Below the pieces are notes generated by a model that did no database searches, had not been told where the DNA came from, and was given only the letters and a program-made list of their open reading frames with translations. 64,000 nucleotides of DNA from Kwoniella bestiolae CBS 10118 (taxonomy: Eukaryota > Basidiomycota > Tremellomycetes > Tremellales > Cryptococcaceae), in contig NC_089242.1 of assembly GCF_000512585.2 (NCBI RefSeq), forward strand, positions 62,001 to 126,000, given 5' to 3'. A program made the translations under genes and the position numbers. Shown here one piece after another: positions 10,765 to 20,474 of the stretch; the first letter of the stretch is position 1; each line of letters starts with the position of its first letter.

Positions 10765-13700
10765 TCAGCTCCTCTTGATCCCACTGCCCATCCTAGATCT
10801 AACCGCCTTTTTCCCACCTAACAACAACATCCACCTCCACCTCCTTACCTTCCTGTACAAAGTCTCCGCAAAGGCTCTGAGATACCCAAAGGAGAAGATG
10901 ACGAAGAAGGCTATCGTACATGGTAGAGCGACTTTCCAAAAGTACGAAACGGATTGTTGAATCTCTGGGAAATCCTCAAAGTTCATTCCGAAGTATGATG
11001 CCTAAGGACAAAGTCCATTTGATCAGCTTTCTTCACGTCGTGGAGGCTGACCCGGTGTGGAGACTTACAATGAAGGTTAATGCTATGATACCGAACATAG
11101 AGATCAGCTTTATTCATAGTAATGAATCCCTCAAGTATCAATACCATGACTCACGCAAGAACACGACAGTGACAATACTCAATCTCTCCATTGATTCGTT
11201 GGTTTGGAAACTCAAGACGTTCTGTTCAAACCATTCGAAGGATCAGCATGAGCTTTCTAAGTCGAGCTCCAAATAGCCACTCACAAACACATAGTCCGTC
11301 AAGTGATCACAAGTATTAACAAACTGCTCCAAGCTCCCCACAGTGATCTCCAAATGATCAATCACGTCGCCGATATAAACTTTCGTCATTGGACTGAAGA
11401 ACCCGACGTGCGACGCTTGAGTAGGGTTCACACCGAACATGCTCAACACACTGGCCGTATCATCTCCATCGGTCGATCTTTCCCTCGACTTGTTAAATCC
11501 TCCACCGGGTAAAGGCGTGGCTGCTCTAGACGGAGTAGGGGAGATGGGAGGTGGACCCATATATCCATGACCTCCTTGAAATTGGGAGTGAGTCGATTGT
11601 TGAGGGGTCAAGTTCAAGCCTAGATGAGTATGTGACATTCCTCCTCCCATGGTATGATGATTGCCGTTCCCGTTCATACCGATTCCAGGCGTAGCGGCAC
11701 CGGTACCTGCACCTCGAGTTCCGGTCGGAACCATTGCACTGGCCGCCACTGAACGCTGAGCATCTTGATCGCGGACGATGTAACAGAGATGTAGGAGTGG
11801 TGTGAGCGATCTTCGAAGTCGGATAAGCTGAGATGAGAGGATATGAAGATGTCGAACGGTTTCCATCTGCGTTGATTAACATCGATAAGATCAGCTTCGG
11901 TGCTCTGACCAAACAATAACGGAGTGGAAAACGGTGCAATATTGTCTGTAGGAAGAAGAGGAGAGAATTGGCTTACCTGAGGGTTGACGAGGACAGAAGC
12001 TTCAAGCTTGAGCAATTCAGATTCGAAAGTTTGAGATATCTGCGGGCCATTGCAATCCAGAATTAGCTAAATTCACCAACATGTGTCAAGTGTAGCATGG
12101 CTCACCTCGATAGCCAAGTCCGCAGCTGAATGCAGGTCATCGGTCAGCTGAAATTGATTCAGGGGGGCTGTTCAGTTGATGATAGACGTCATTACTCACC
12201 GACATCCAAAATTGCTTGAGCCAGCATACTGACATCCCCTGATCTTCTCAATAAACTAGATTCATCTTCCAGTCGATGATATATGGGAGCAAGAACCTCT
12301 CGAGTGGGTTTCGCGTCCATCGTGATCAGTGTGCCTACGGCATACGCACCAGTGGAGTCAGCAAATACAAGTCAACACAAAACCAGAATACTTTTCAACC
12401 CGATGAATTGTGTTCACGGGTGCTAGATCACTCACCATCACGAAGCATAAATAAGCTCAGGATACCTCTTCGGATTGGTACCATGTATTTCGCACTGAGC
12501 TCATTGACGGTAAGAGTATGGGCTTGTTTTTCGAATGTCTAGTCCCGGCAAATCAGCAATAAATGAGTCAGCTGACCACATTAGGATCGATTGTCATAGC
12601 CAAAGTACAGAGTTCAGCGGGTAAAGAATTTATCCACTCACATGATGTCCACCGTGTCTGGGATGAACCAAACTAGGTTCGAACACCCCTTCAACCCCCT
12701 CTGGCAACTTCGGTACAGAAGCTGTCCTAGCCTCATCGTCTGCTGACGACCCAAACAACCCACTCAGTCTACCTCGTATACCTCTCTTGGTGGTCGATCG
12801 GGTACTTTCGTTGAGCACGCTCGCATCGTCATCTGTGATCAGGCCTGATTCTCTCTCGTTGGCCATTTCCTCTGCTGCCATTGATAAGCGAATTTCATCG
12901 GATGGGGTGGTGTGGTGAATGAGTATCTGGAGGTAGAGGTGGTTTCGGTAGAAATCTAATTTCGATCGAGGGGTGTTGGTGGCTCGTAGAGCGTCTTCTA
13001 CTGCGAGCGGGTGGAGACTGCACATATGAAGAGAATCAGTATGGAGTCTTGCGAGAATACACGACAGAAATGCTCACCCGAAGTGAAGTACAAGAGTCTT
13101 GATGACCTCCCAATTGAGGCCGTCTATGTGGACTGCAGGATCAAGATGATCAGTCGGTCTTGTCATGATCACCAGTCTTGCTAGGGAAAGAATGATGATG
13201 AGACAGATTTCATCACTCACTCCATCTGACTCCAGTCGGTTTACCATCATCCCCAGTTCTCCTCTCGCCATGTTCACTATCCAGCCATTCTCTTAGCCTT
13301 TCACCTGGAAACTCGCATCGAAGGTTGGTGTTGTCCTCATCGGGGTTAGAGGAATAGTCCACGACCTGTTACGTTACGATCGGGTCAATAAGTAGATGGG
13401 CTGATTGATTCAGAACAAATCGCGATCATGGCAGGGTAGATTGTAGTTAGACTTGTAGACAGAGGAAAGAAGCGAAACTAATACCCACAGTAATCTTCGT
13501 CTTATTCTTCAAATGCCCATAAGCCTCCTCATCCCTCCTGGACTTTACATCCACACCTGGTTCGTCACCCGTCCCACCCCCAGCGGCAGTAGTGCTCATC
13601 CACCTGTACTCCTCCCTTTTCTTCTTGTGGTGTTTGTTCTTGTTCGATCGTCTCTGCCTTACTCCCGCGGACTGTCCGCTCCTCCCGCTGAGCGGGGAGA

Positions 13701-14031
13701 GAGGTTCATTAGATGAGTGAGGGGAGATCACATTCGCTTCTATGTCGTGTTGGGCTTGGGGGCTGTACGAGGTATCACCGTGGATTGTGGATGTTTCTGA
13801 GGAGATGGATCTGGGTGAGGCACCTAGTCGGTTGAGGGATGAGACTGCTAGTGAGCGGGTGCGGAAACTTCCTGTAAACGGTGATGAAGTGGGTTAGCTT
13901 GGTATGATGGGTAATCTTGGGTTTGAGTTCTGAGGTTGTCAAGTGGATATAGGATACTTGCCTGAGCTTGTGGTAACGATAGCAGGCCGAGGTATAGGTA
14001 CAGCGTGAGTGTGCGAGTGAGGGGATGTCAT
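10765..14031 (-). CDS. CorA-family divalent metal ion transporter
   Basis: CorA-type Mg2+/Co2+ channel-transporter with many introns. The long hydrophilic N-terminus (Ser/Arg/Lys-rich, KNKHHKKKREEYRW) is followed by the CorA cytosolic domain with WEVIKTLVLHFG and LHPLAVEDALRATNTPRSKL. Helical segments include KVYIGDVIDHLEITVGSLEQ, then NVLSFQTNESMERLSIVTVV and the family signature PLTFIASYFGMNF in the first transmembrane helix (GMN filter). A second helix, VALPCTIAFFVIFSFGYLRA, and a basic tail end at 10765. Start at 14031 (MTSPHSHTHAVP) is chosen because the in-frame ATG further upstream extends into non-conserved sequence. Two splicing oddities: the first intron, 13872-13961, begins with GC rather than GT (GCAAGT), and PLTFI is carried by a 14-nt micro-exon at 11069-11082. 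A Gly/Pro-rich insert lies in the cytosolic domain. The ion and the membrane it serves (plasma membrane or vacuole) are not determined. Confidence 0.87.
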
Positions 14032-14596
14032 TGTAAGTCTGGTAAAGTTTCGTATGAAGCTTGGTGAATTTTTCGTTAATTGAGGAAGAGAGGTCGATAC
14101 TAGTAGTTTGCAGGCAGGAACAAGAGGTTGACCAAGGATGAGCATGTGTGCGTAGGCAGCGAGGATGAGAGGAGGGAGAGGGATACCAACTGATGAAGGT
14201 CGAGAGAAAGTATGTTATACTGTATGGTGGACTGTGAATTGTGAATAAGATGTCAGATGTTCATATTCGTCTGGTGGAAGAGCTATTTACGTCACTGTTG
14301 AATACTATATATAGCGCATGGACATGTCACTCTGACAATATATCCACAGTATGCATCATGCATCTAGACCACTCCCAACGATGCAAGCGGATCCGAAACA
14401 TGTCAACAAGACAGGTATGCAATGCAATCAGGCGAGAGGATTACAGGCAAAACGAGCATAAGAAGACAAGGACTGGTGACCATCGACGATCATCTCATTC
14501 TCCACAGATGCACCACTGACACAAAGGGTATATACTCATGTTCAACCTATTCACATCCTGTATTCATGCTCATGACATATATACTCGAGAATACAT
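14032..14596. promoter_or_regulatory. Upstream region of the CorA gene and 3' flank of COX7
   Basis: About 565 bp between two minus-strand genes. The open frames here show no homology or coding character that I recognise. It should carry the CorA promoter. Confidence 0.4.
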
Positions 14597-15479
14597 CTAC
14601 TCTCCAATCTTCTTGGCCTTTCCCTGTTGGCGACATGTCGGGATTGGTATGTAGAGTACATGATGTCGGTTGGGAGAGAGTTCAGGACAGTCGGTGGAGA
14701 AAAAGAGAGAAAGAAAAACGCAAGAAAGGATAACATGTGTCAGCTCAATGATACAGTGAACAAGATGATCCACTTGGAAAACGAATATAACCCACTCGGA
14801 TGTATTGGATCAATTGGAAGGATGACCCGGCCAAAGAAACGGTGAAGAGGGCGAGGTAGGCTCCTGTTTGTGTTTTTATATAGTACCATGATTGTAACAT
14901 TCAAGGGCAGTCCAAGTTGATGATAGGTTGTAGGTATTGGTAGCAGTAAGATTTAGGTGTTGACAACGGTCGGTTTCGAGGTATCATATATTGCGTTTTG
15001 ACAATACGCGTGATCGGTCGAGATTTGACAGAAGGAGTAGAAGTAAGGATCATATTCATCAGCCTCTCATCGAAGCTTGAAGACGATCCAAAGTGAAAGC
15101 AAATGCTTCAACTCACGGTACCAGATCTTTCCGTTACCTCTGAGGTATACTGGGACTTTCTCGGCCTATTTGATGGTATGGTGGATTAGCACGTTGACCT
15201 CGAGTCTTGCTCCCCACTCGACAAGAATTTCGACCCCTTCCATTTGCTATTCCCTCTATATCGTCCTTCCACAACGATCCACTTTCGACACGAGCTCTCT
15301 GCCCCATGTATACTACCAGGCATCTCCCCAATCATTCCTTTTGACGTCGCTGTCCATCCACTCACTTGATAAGCGATTTGCTTCTCCCTGATTCTGTTTG
15401 GTCCTGTAAAGAGCTATGTGAGCTGGCAACCCAAGTGCTGTAGAGGTGCAGTGGACATACTGTTGAGGATACCTTCCAT
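14597..15479 (-). CDS. COX7: Cytochrome c oxidase subunit VIIa-type (COX7), five short exons
   Basis: Small nuclear-encoded inner-membrane subunit of complex IV, split so finely that it leaves no long open frame. Exons on the minus strand are 15461-15479, 15366-15403, 15117-15165, 14796-14863 and 14597-14623, all bounded by GT..AG; together they give 201 nt, that is 66 residues plus stop. The N-terminus, MEGILNRPNRIREKQIAYQ, and AEKVPVYLRGNGKIWYR match the layout of fungal COX7 (a conserved 'NR/KVLE-RQ..FQ' start and 'PVYL-G'). A single transmembrane helix follows, AYLALFTVSLAGSSFQLIQY, then a short basic matrix or intermembrane-space tail GKAKKIGE. Third and fourth introns are long (about 250 nt) for this genome. 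It is divergent from RRS1. The frame holds exactly across all four introns, so the model is firm even without an alignment. Confidence 0.85.
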
Positions 15480-15809
15480 TTTGACTGTGATGTATGAGTG
15501 GTGAGTGGTGAGTATATCGTATAGAGAGTATAAGATGATATATATGAATGTTGTTAAATATGATTGGAGTAACGTTATTTCACTTTGACTCCCACCGTTC
15601 TGCTCCGACCATATACATCCCACCATAGAATATATCATATAAATTATTTTATCGTAATTTATCCCATCCCCCTCTCTACTTACGTAATACACATACGTAT
15701 GAAGATTTATTTTGGATTTGCATGAAATCTTGTGTCCACTTTGTTGAGGATACGTTTTGATACATCCATCCCATATTTGTGTCCTACTCTCTGACTCTCC
15801 AGCCCATAC
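15480..15809. promoter_or_regulatory. Shared divergent promoter of COX7 and RRS1
   Basis: 330 bp between the start codons of a complex IV subunit gene and a ribosome-assembly gene. AT-rich. Co-regulation of growth genes is plausible, but no specific site is identified. Confidence 0.5.
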
Positions 15810-17215
15810 ATGAAGGCATTCTCAATTATGGACGTGACTCAACAGCTCGCAGACTACGCAGCGGCAACGTGAGTCCTTCTATCTTGTAACTGAACTGGGT
15901 TCAGGTCAGGAGATTTATTATTATTCTCAATTCATAGCACAACCGCTGTCCTCGACCGACCTAACCCTATCATTACCGATGCAGGTCTGCTCGCTGCGTT
16001 TGATAACACCCCAGTAGATGCTGACGAGTATGGGTGGGTGTTTCTCGCTTCACTTCCTATGATCGCAAAATCATCCAGGAGAATTACCTTACTAACAGTC
16101 CTTTAATGGGTACTCTCCAGATCCAACCTCAACCCCCACCTCCTCGCCTTAACACTCACCTCAACCCAAGCCCTCATCTCATCCCTCTTCGCCCTCCCTA
16201 CCAAATCCACCTCTTCCGGACCTATCACCCTCCTCCCCACCCCCGCTACATTATTACCGAGAGAGAAACCCCTCCCCAAGCCCAAACCCTTGACCAAATG
16301 GGAGAGATTCGCCAAAGAAAAGGGTATCTCGCATAAGAAGAAGGAGAAGCATGTATGGGACGAGGAGAAGCAGGAGTGGGTCGCTAGATGGGGTAAGGAT
16401 GGGAAGAATAGGGAGAAGGAGGGGCAGTGGTTGCATGAGGTCAAAGCTGGTGAGGGTGAGTAGCTGTTCTATCTTTATGAGGATGAGTTTCTCTGCTCTT
16501 GCAACAATCTGCTTCCTTCCTTGAATTATAATAACGACCTTTTCTCATCTTGATCTTTCCTATCATGTTTCTTTTTGTCACTTACTCCCGCGTGATTTTC
16601 TACTTTTATTGTTTCTCGCTCTACCTTCAGATACTACATCGTTTTATCATCTTCTCATGTGCTGATCATATTATATTTCTCATTACAGACGCAGATCTCG
16701 ACCCCGCCTCAACCGCCCGATCAGACCGTAAAGCCCGAATCGCCAAAAACCAAAAACAACAAGCCGCCAACATCGCCGCGGCTGCCAATCAATCTTCCAC
16801 TTCTACATCTGCTTCGGCATCTTCAAGGGGTGTATCCACATTAAGCCAAGAACAAAAGAAGAACTTAAGAGAAAGACGTAAAGAGGAGCTTCATCGATCT
16901 ATGCTCCTGTCCAAAACTGCCACAGCGTCTCTGGGTAAATACGATAAAGCCATAGAGAACGAACCGAAAGTTAAAGGTGTGAAACGAAAATTCGAAGCGA
17001 ACGTCACTCCCACCAGTGGGAAGAGCGAGAAGGAGAATGCCCTGGATGTGTTGCATAGGCTTGAAACTGGTGTGGGCAAGGTTAAGAAGAGCAAGAAAGG
17101 TGGGGAAGGGGATGAAGGTGGATTGAATGTTAGGAAGGCGGTCAGGTTCCAGGGTAAGGTCGATAGAGTTGCGGGAGGAGGGGCGGGTGGGAAGAAGGGG
17201 GGGAAGAGAAAGTAG
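15810..17215 (+). CDS. RRS1: Ribosome biogenesis regulatory protein RRS1
   Basis: Nucleolar 60S assembly factor; in yeast Rrs1 works with Rpf2 to load the 5S RNP (5S rRNA, Rpl5, Rpl11) into pre-60S particles. Four exons. Exon 2 gives TAVLDRPNPIITDAGLLAAF, exon 3 has LPREKPLPKPKPLTKWERFA and KKEKHVWDEEKQEWVARWG, the diagnostic RRS1 core, and the last exon (from about 16690) has DLDPASTARSDRKARIAKN followed by a Lys/Arg-rich tail ending at 17215. Introns are near 15869-15938, 16026-16120 and 16456-16689. The second intron is placed so that DE joins SNLNPHLLAL. Start is uncertain: ATG 15810 or the in-frame ATG 15828 (MDVTQQLADYAAAT); the latter matches the short N-terminus typical of the family. 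The basic C-terminus suits rRNA contact and nucleolar targeting. Confidence 0.92.
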
Positions 17216-17659
17216 GTGTGTAGTGGAGGAGTAGGGAGTATTTGTTGGTTGAGCTTGGTATTTGATCTGGGACGATTTGAGTGGCGTCCATGTTCATGTA
17301 TTGTGTGTATTTTGATATACCTCTCCTTTCATGGCGTCGGTCGTTGAAGAATCTGGATAAACAGGGACTATGATGCGGTGATCCTTTCACACCCGGACGC
17401 AGCGTGACTGACGAGCGTGACTGACGTATGATCACTACATCTGAGTCGCGTATCCCTACGCAAAGAAGTAAGCTACCCAGACTGATCGGGCTTCCTCGCC
17501 ACTCCTCTATGTACTGACTGAACCATACACACTTCCAATACTAACCCTCCCTCAACGAGATTACATTCTCACCCATCCTCACATTTTGAGGACATAACCG
17601 CCAACCAAACCCTACGCCATCTCACCCTGACCAACCGAAATACGTATAAGCTAGCTGCC
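17216..17659. other. Intergenic between RRS1 and the acidic hypothetical gene
   Basis: 444 bp, both neighbours on the plus strand. Holds the RRS1 3' UTR and the next promoter; nothing else is apparent. Confidence 0.4.
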
Positions 17660-18160
17660 ATGTCCCTACTTGACGTCGATGGCGAGCTCCAAGAACCCGA
17701 GGAGATGTTTGGAAGACAAGTCCCACTGGATTGTTTCGAGGAAGCCCTCCTCCGACGAGGCAGCCAGCAAGACTCGGGTGAAGTGGAAAGGCTGAAACTC
17801 CCTTTCGAGGAGATCGTCATCTCCGACTCACACGACCTTTCCACTGCGAGTACCACCCACGATGGAAAGAAGAGTAAGGAGGAAGAGTTGAAAGAGGGTT
17901 TGTACAGATGGAAAAGTGCATTTGACTCTGCCAGTTCCACCGGAGAGAAGAAGGAGGGGTCCGACGATGAGGATGAGGGAGGCACGAATGGAGCGGAGTT
18001 GATAGTCAGACGTACGCTCGATGATGGGAGGGTCAGCACCACCATTTTCAGAGCTTTGGAGGGGGATGATGAGGTTAGTGTGATTAGTGGGGAAGGGAGT
18101 TTGGAGAATGATCTCAAGAGATCAAGGGATGGGTCGTCATTCGCTCAAAGTGTTTGTTGA
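17660..18160 (+). CDS. Acidic hypothetical protein, 166 residues, intronless
   Basis: Not recognised. A single uninterrupted exon gives a 166-residue protein rich in Glu, Asp and Ser, with acidic runs around residues 70-115 (KSKEEELKEGLYRWKSAFD, then a Glu/Asp/Gly stretch). No signal peptide, transmembrane helix or Cys pattern. A more ordered portion, ELIVRRTLDDGRVSTTIFRA, looks like a beta-hairpin pair near residue 115. Codon use and the good ATG context support translation; lack of introns and low complexity leave some doubt. Possibly a small nuclear acidic factor, but no function should be assumed. Confidence 0.6.
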   Translation: MSLLDVDGELQEPEEMFGRQVPLDCFEEALLRRGSQQDSGEVERLKLPFEEIVISDSHDLSTASTTHDGKKSKEEELKEGLYRWKSAFDSASSTGEKKEGSDDEDEGGTNGAELIVRRTLDDGRVSTTIFRALEGDDEVSVISGEGSLENDLKRSRDGSSFAQSVC

Positions 18161-18351
18161 TTTGAAATGTTGCGGAACACAGTATCATATGGCAGATTTG
18201 GGATGGAACGATGACTCAGTATCATCTGTTCATGCATTCAGGACAAGGTGCAGTGAGTGACCGATCTGGTCCATGCAAGTATGCTACGGCCTCGATCAAG
18301 ATTTTATCTGATCTCATCAATCACCTTGCTCTTCTCTGAATCCCCTGGACA

Positions 18352-19277
18352 TCACATCGAGAGCTTCACGTCTGCAGGGTATACACCATATCTTGATGTA
18401 CAGCTGAATTACCCAATCCAACATATCAGCAGAGTGTGGTGCGTTTTTACCGGGGGTAAGAGATGATTATTGTAATACTCACTGCCCTCTTTCATATACC
18501 TCTCACCTCTATCCACGTACCCCAGCCTCTTGTAAAAGCCCGTAGCGTCCGCTCCGCCCTTAGTTGGATCTCCTGCCTGTGAACCAGAATCAAACAGGTT
18601 ATCGAGGAAAGTTCCAGATCAATCACCTTCGCTTTGGTAGATTTTGACTCACCTGACTCTGACACCATACTTCCTTCCCGCCCTTTCCCCTCACATAATC
18701 GTGTAACGCCTGAATCAGAGGTATCCCCAAACCCATCCCGCGATATTGCTTGAGAATGGCGAATCTACCTAGCTACGGTCATCTTGAGCGCGTCAGCTCT
18801 CTCATCCTGTAGGCATTGGCCAAACAAATATAAAACAGTATGGCACAACATACCTGGTTGTTCTCATTGATCAACCTGATCGTACCCACCGGCTCCTCAT
18901 TGTCGGATAAGACCAGTAGGAAATGCGTACTTCGATGGTCGTCACTGTGAGGATATCAAGCTTTAGACTATGTTCGTCGTCTAAGATGTGAGATGATAGG
19001 ACAGGATGAAACTCACTCGTTGGTCTCCACTTTGATATCATAGCCCTACCGCAATTTCAGTCTGAGAGCTGTAGTACTTCTTGGTAGACTTGGAAACTCA
19101 CTTGCTCATCGATGAAAACTAACGATTTCGACATTACTCAGCATCTCACATGACACCGATACCTGCGCTGATCACCGACGATATCACCCGCTCACCTTCC
19201 TTGCGTATCTGCATACATCTCGCGACATCCTCTGGGGTCTCGGCTATACGTATGGAATGTGCTGGGATCTCTCGCAT
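18352..19277 (-). CDS. GNAT-family N-acetyltransferase
   Basis: Acetyl-CoA-dependent N-acetyltransferase of the GCN5-related fold, multi-exon. Exon 1 (ATG at 19277) encodes MREIPAHSIRIAETPEDVAR and CMQIRKE. Tiny exons then give VFIDEQ and GYDIKVETNE, a conserved block of the fungal GNAT group related to bacterial ElaA-like enzymes. Next come HFLLVLSDNEEPVGTIRLIN and the acetyl-CoA motif A, GRFAILKQYRGMGLG, with the R/Q-x-x-G-x-G/A signature. After that come KEVWCQSQ and GFYKRLGYVDRGERYMKEG. The 3' end is inferred: a GTGAGT donor after MKEG joins to NVKLSM and a stop at 18352-18354; without that intron the frame would stop a little earlier at about 18410. The acceptor substrate (amine, peptide or small molecule) cannot be predicted. 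Confidence 0.78.
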
Positions 19278-20474
19278 TGCCTGTGGTTTGTAGTCTGTAG
19301 TCTGCTTCGATGTTTGAGTTGTAAAGACGTTCCGATGACTCTGCGTGGACGATCAGCTTAAGGATTCGTGTGGACGTGTAGGTATGAAGCTTATTGGATG
19401 CAAGGCTGGTATGACAGATGCATTGTGAGCTACCTTGATGAAGTGTGCCGTCATTTCACTCTGACTCTGTTCGAGTAGATTAGATAACTAAGACTCGAGT
19501 CGAGATACAGTACGGCGGCTAGTATCGGTGATGACCGCAAATCCATGTATTGATATGACCTTAGACAGTGTGATACTGGCACTCTTGACTCTTGGCTTAG
19601 ATGTGTGAACGACATGCATACTACGAGTACTGTACATGTTTACACGCAAGAGCAGAAATGGCTCAACGAGAGATGAGATATACCTCAATAGTTATGATCA
19701 AAGCCGCGATCCTATCCCCATTGCATGCGAGCATGAGCAAACGCGTTTGAAGAAAGATGAAACGCCCACTGGTCAATGACATCCCCTTATCCTCATCCGT
19801 GTTCGTACCTGATGACACCACTCTCCGTACCTTGAACCCCCGAAGCAAGGCATGAGGATTGATTTGACCCACAGTCTGGACGTAGAAGATCATGGCGTCA
19901 CTCCGATGTCACTCCACGGTATGGGAATTGGATGATGGAACGTTACCTCGATGTTGGAATGAACGAATCGAAGGATGTCATCAGTGAGTGAACGGGTCAA
20001 AGCTTAAACTCTATGTATACTGTACTATGTGAGTTATTTATGGATTATAAAAAGATGAAACAAGGTACATGACTCGGATGGACCGTGCACATGCATACGG
20101 AGGTACTCGTAGGTAGGTACCTTGTGAGCGGATAAAGGGGTTCGTTCTGAAGAATTGATTGTGTGGTGTGTTGTTGAATATATTGAGGGTAGGGTGATGA
20201 GGATCGAGGATGGAAGATCGAACAATGGAATAGGATAGTATGCTATGACTGACGGATACACAAGGTATATATAACCCCCTCTTACTCTAGTTCAAGTCTC
20301 TTCCCTTCTCTCTTTTCTTCATCCATCTCATCTTCCTTTATATATTCGACTACTTACGCTCCTTACCATCCTACCCTACATCCGTTATAGTATACATCGA
20401 CTATATACTATACCCCTCTTCCTCATACTTCGACGTCGACACCTTATACTTACCTTCTAGAGATATAAAACAAC
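19278..20474. other. Intergenic region with a possible small spliced gene and the GH5 promoter
   Basis: About 1.2 kb. On the minus strand near 19820-19990 a short frame MTSFDSFIPTS, a GTAACG donor and a TCCAG acceptor leading to LWVKSILMPCFGG could be a small spliced gene, but its 3' end is not resolvable and it matches nothing known to me. The right part is a TATA element plus a long CT-rich tract that reads as the GH5 core promoter and 5' UTR. Confidence 0.35.
20266..20274 (+). promoter_or_regulatory. TATA box of the GH5 gene
   Basis: TATATATAA about 200 bp before the ATG at 20475, followed by a pyrimidine-rich tract as in many highly expressed fungal genes. Confidence 0.45.

Noticed and set aside
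15134..15692. Longer open frames over the COX7 region
   Set aside because: They run through the introns of the spliced COX7 gene, whose five exons join in exact frame.
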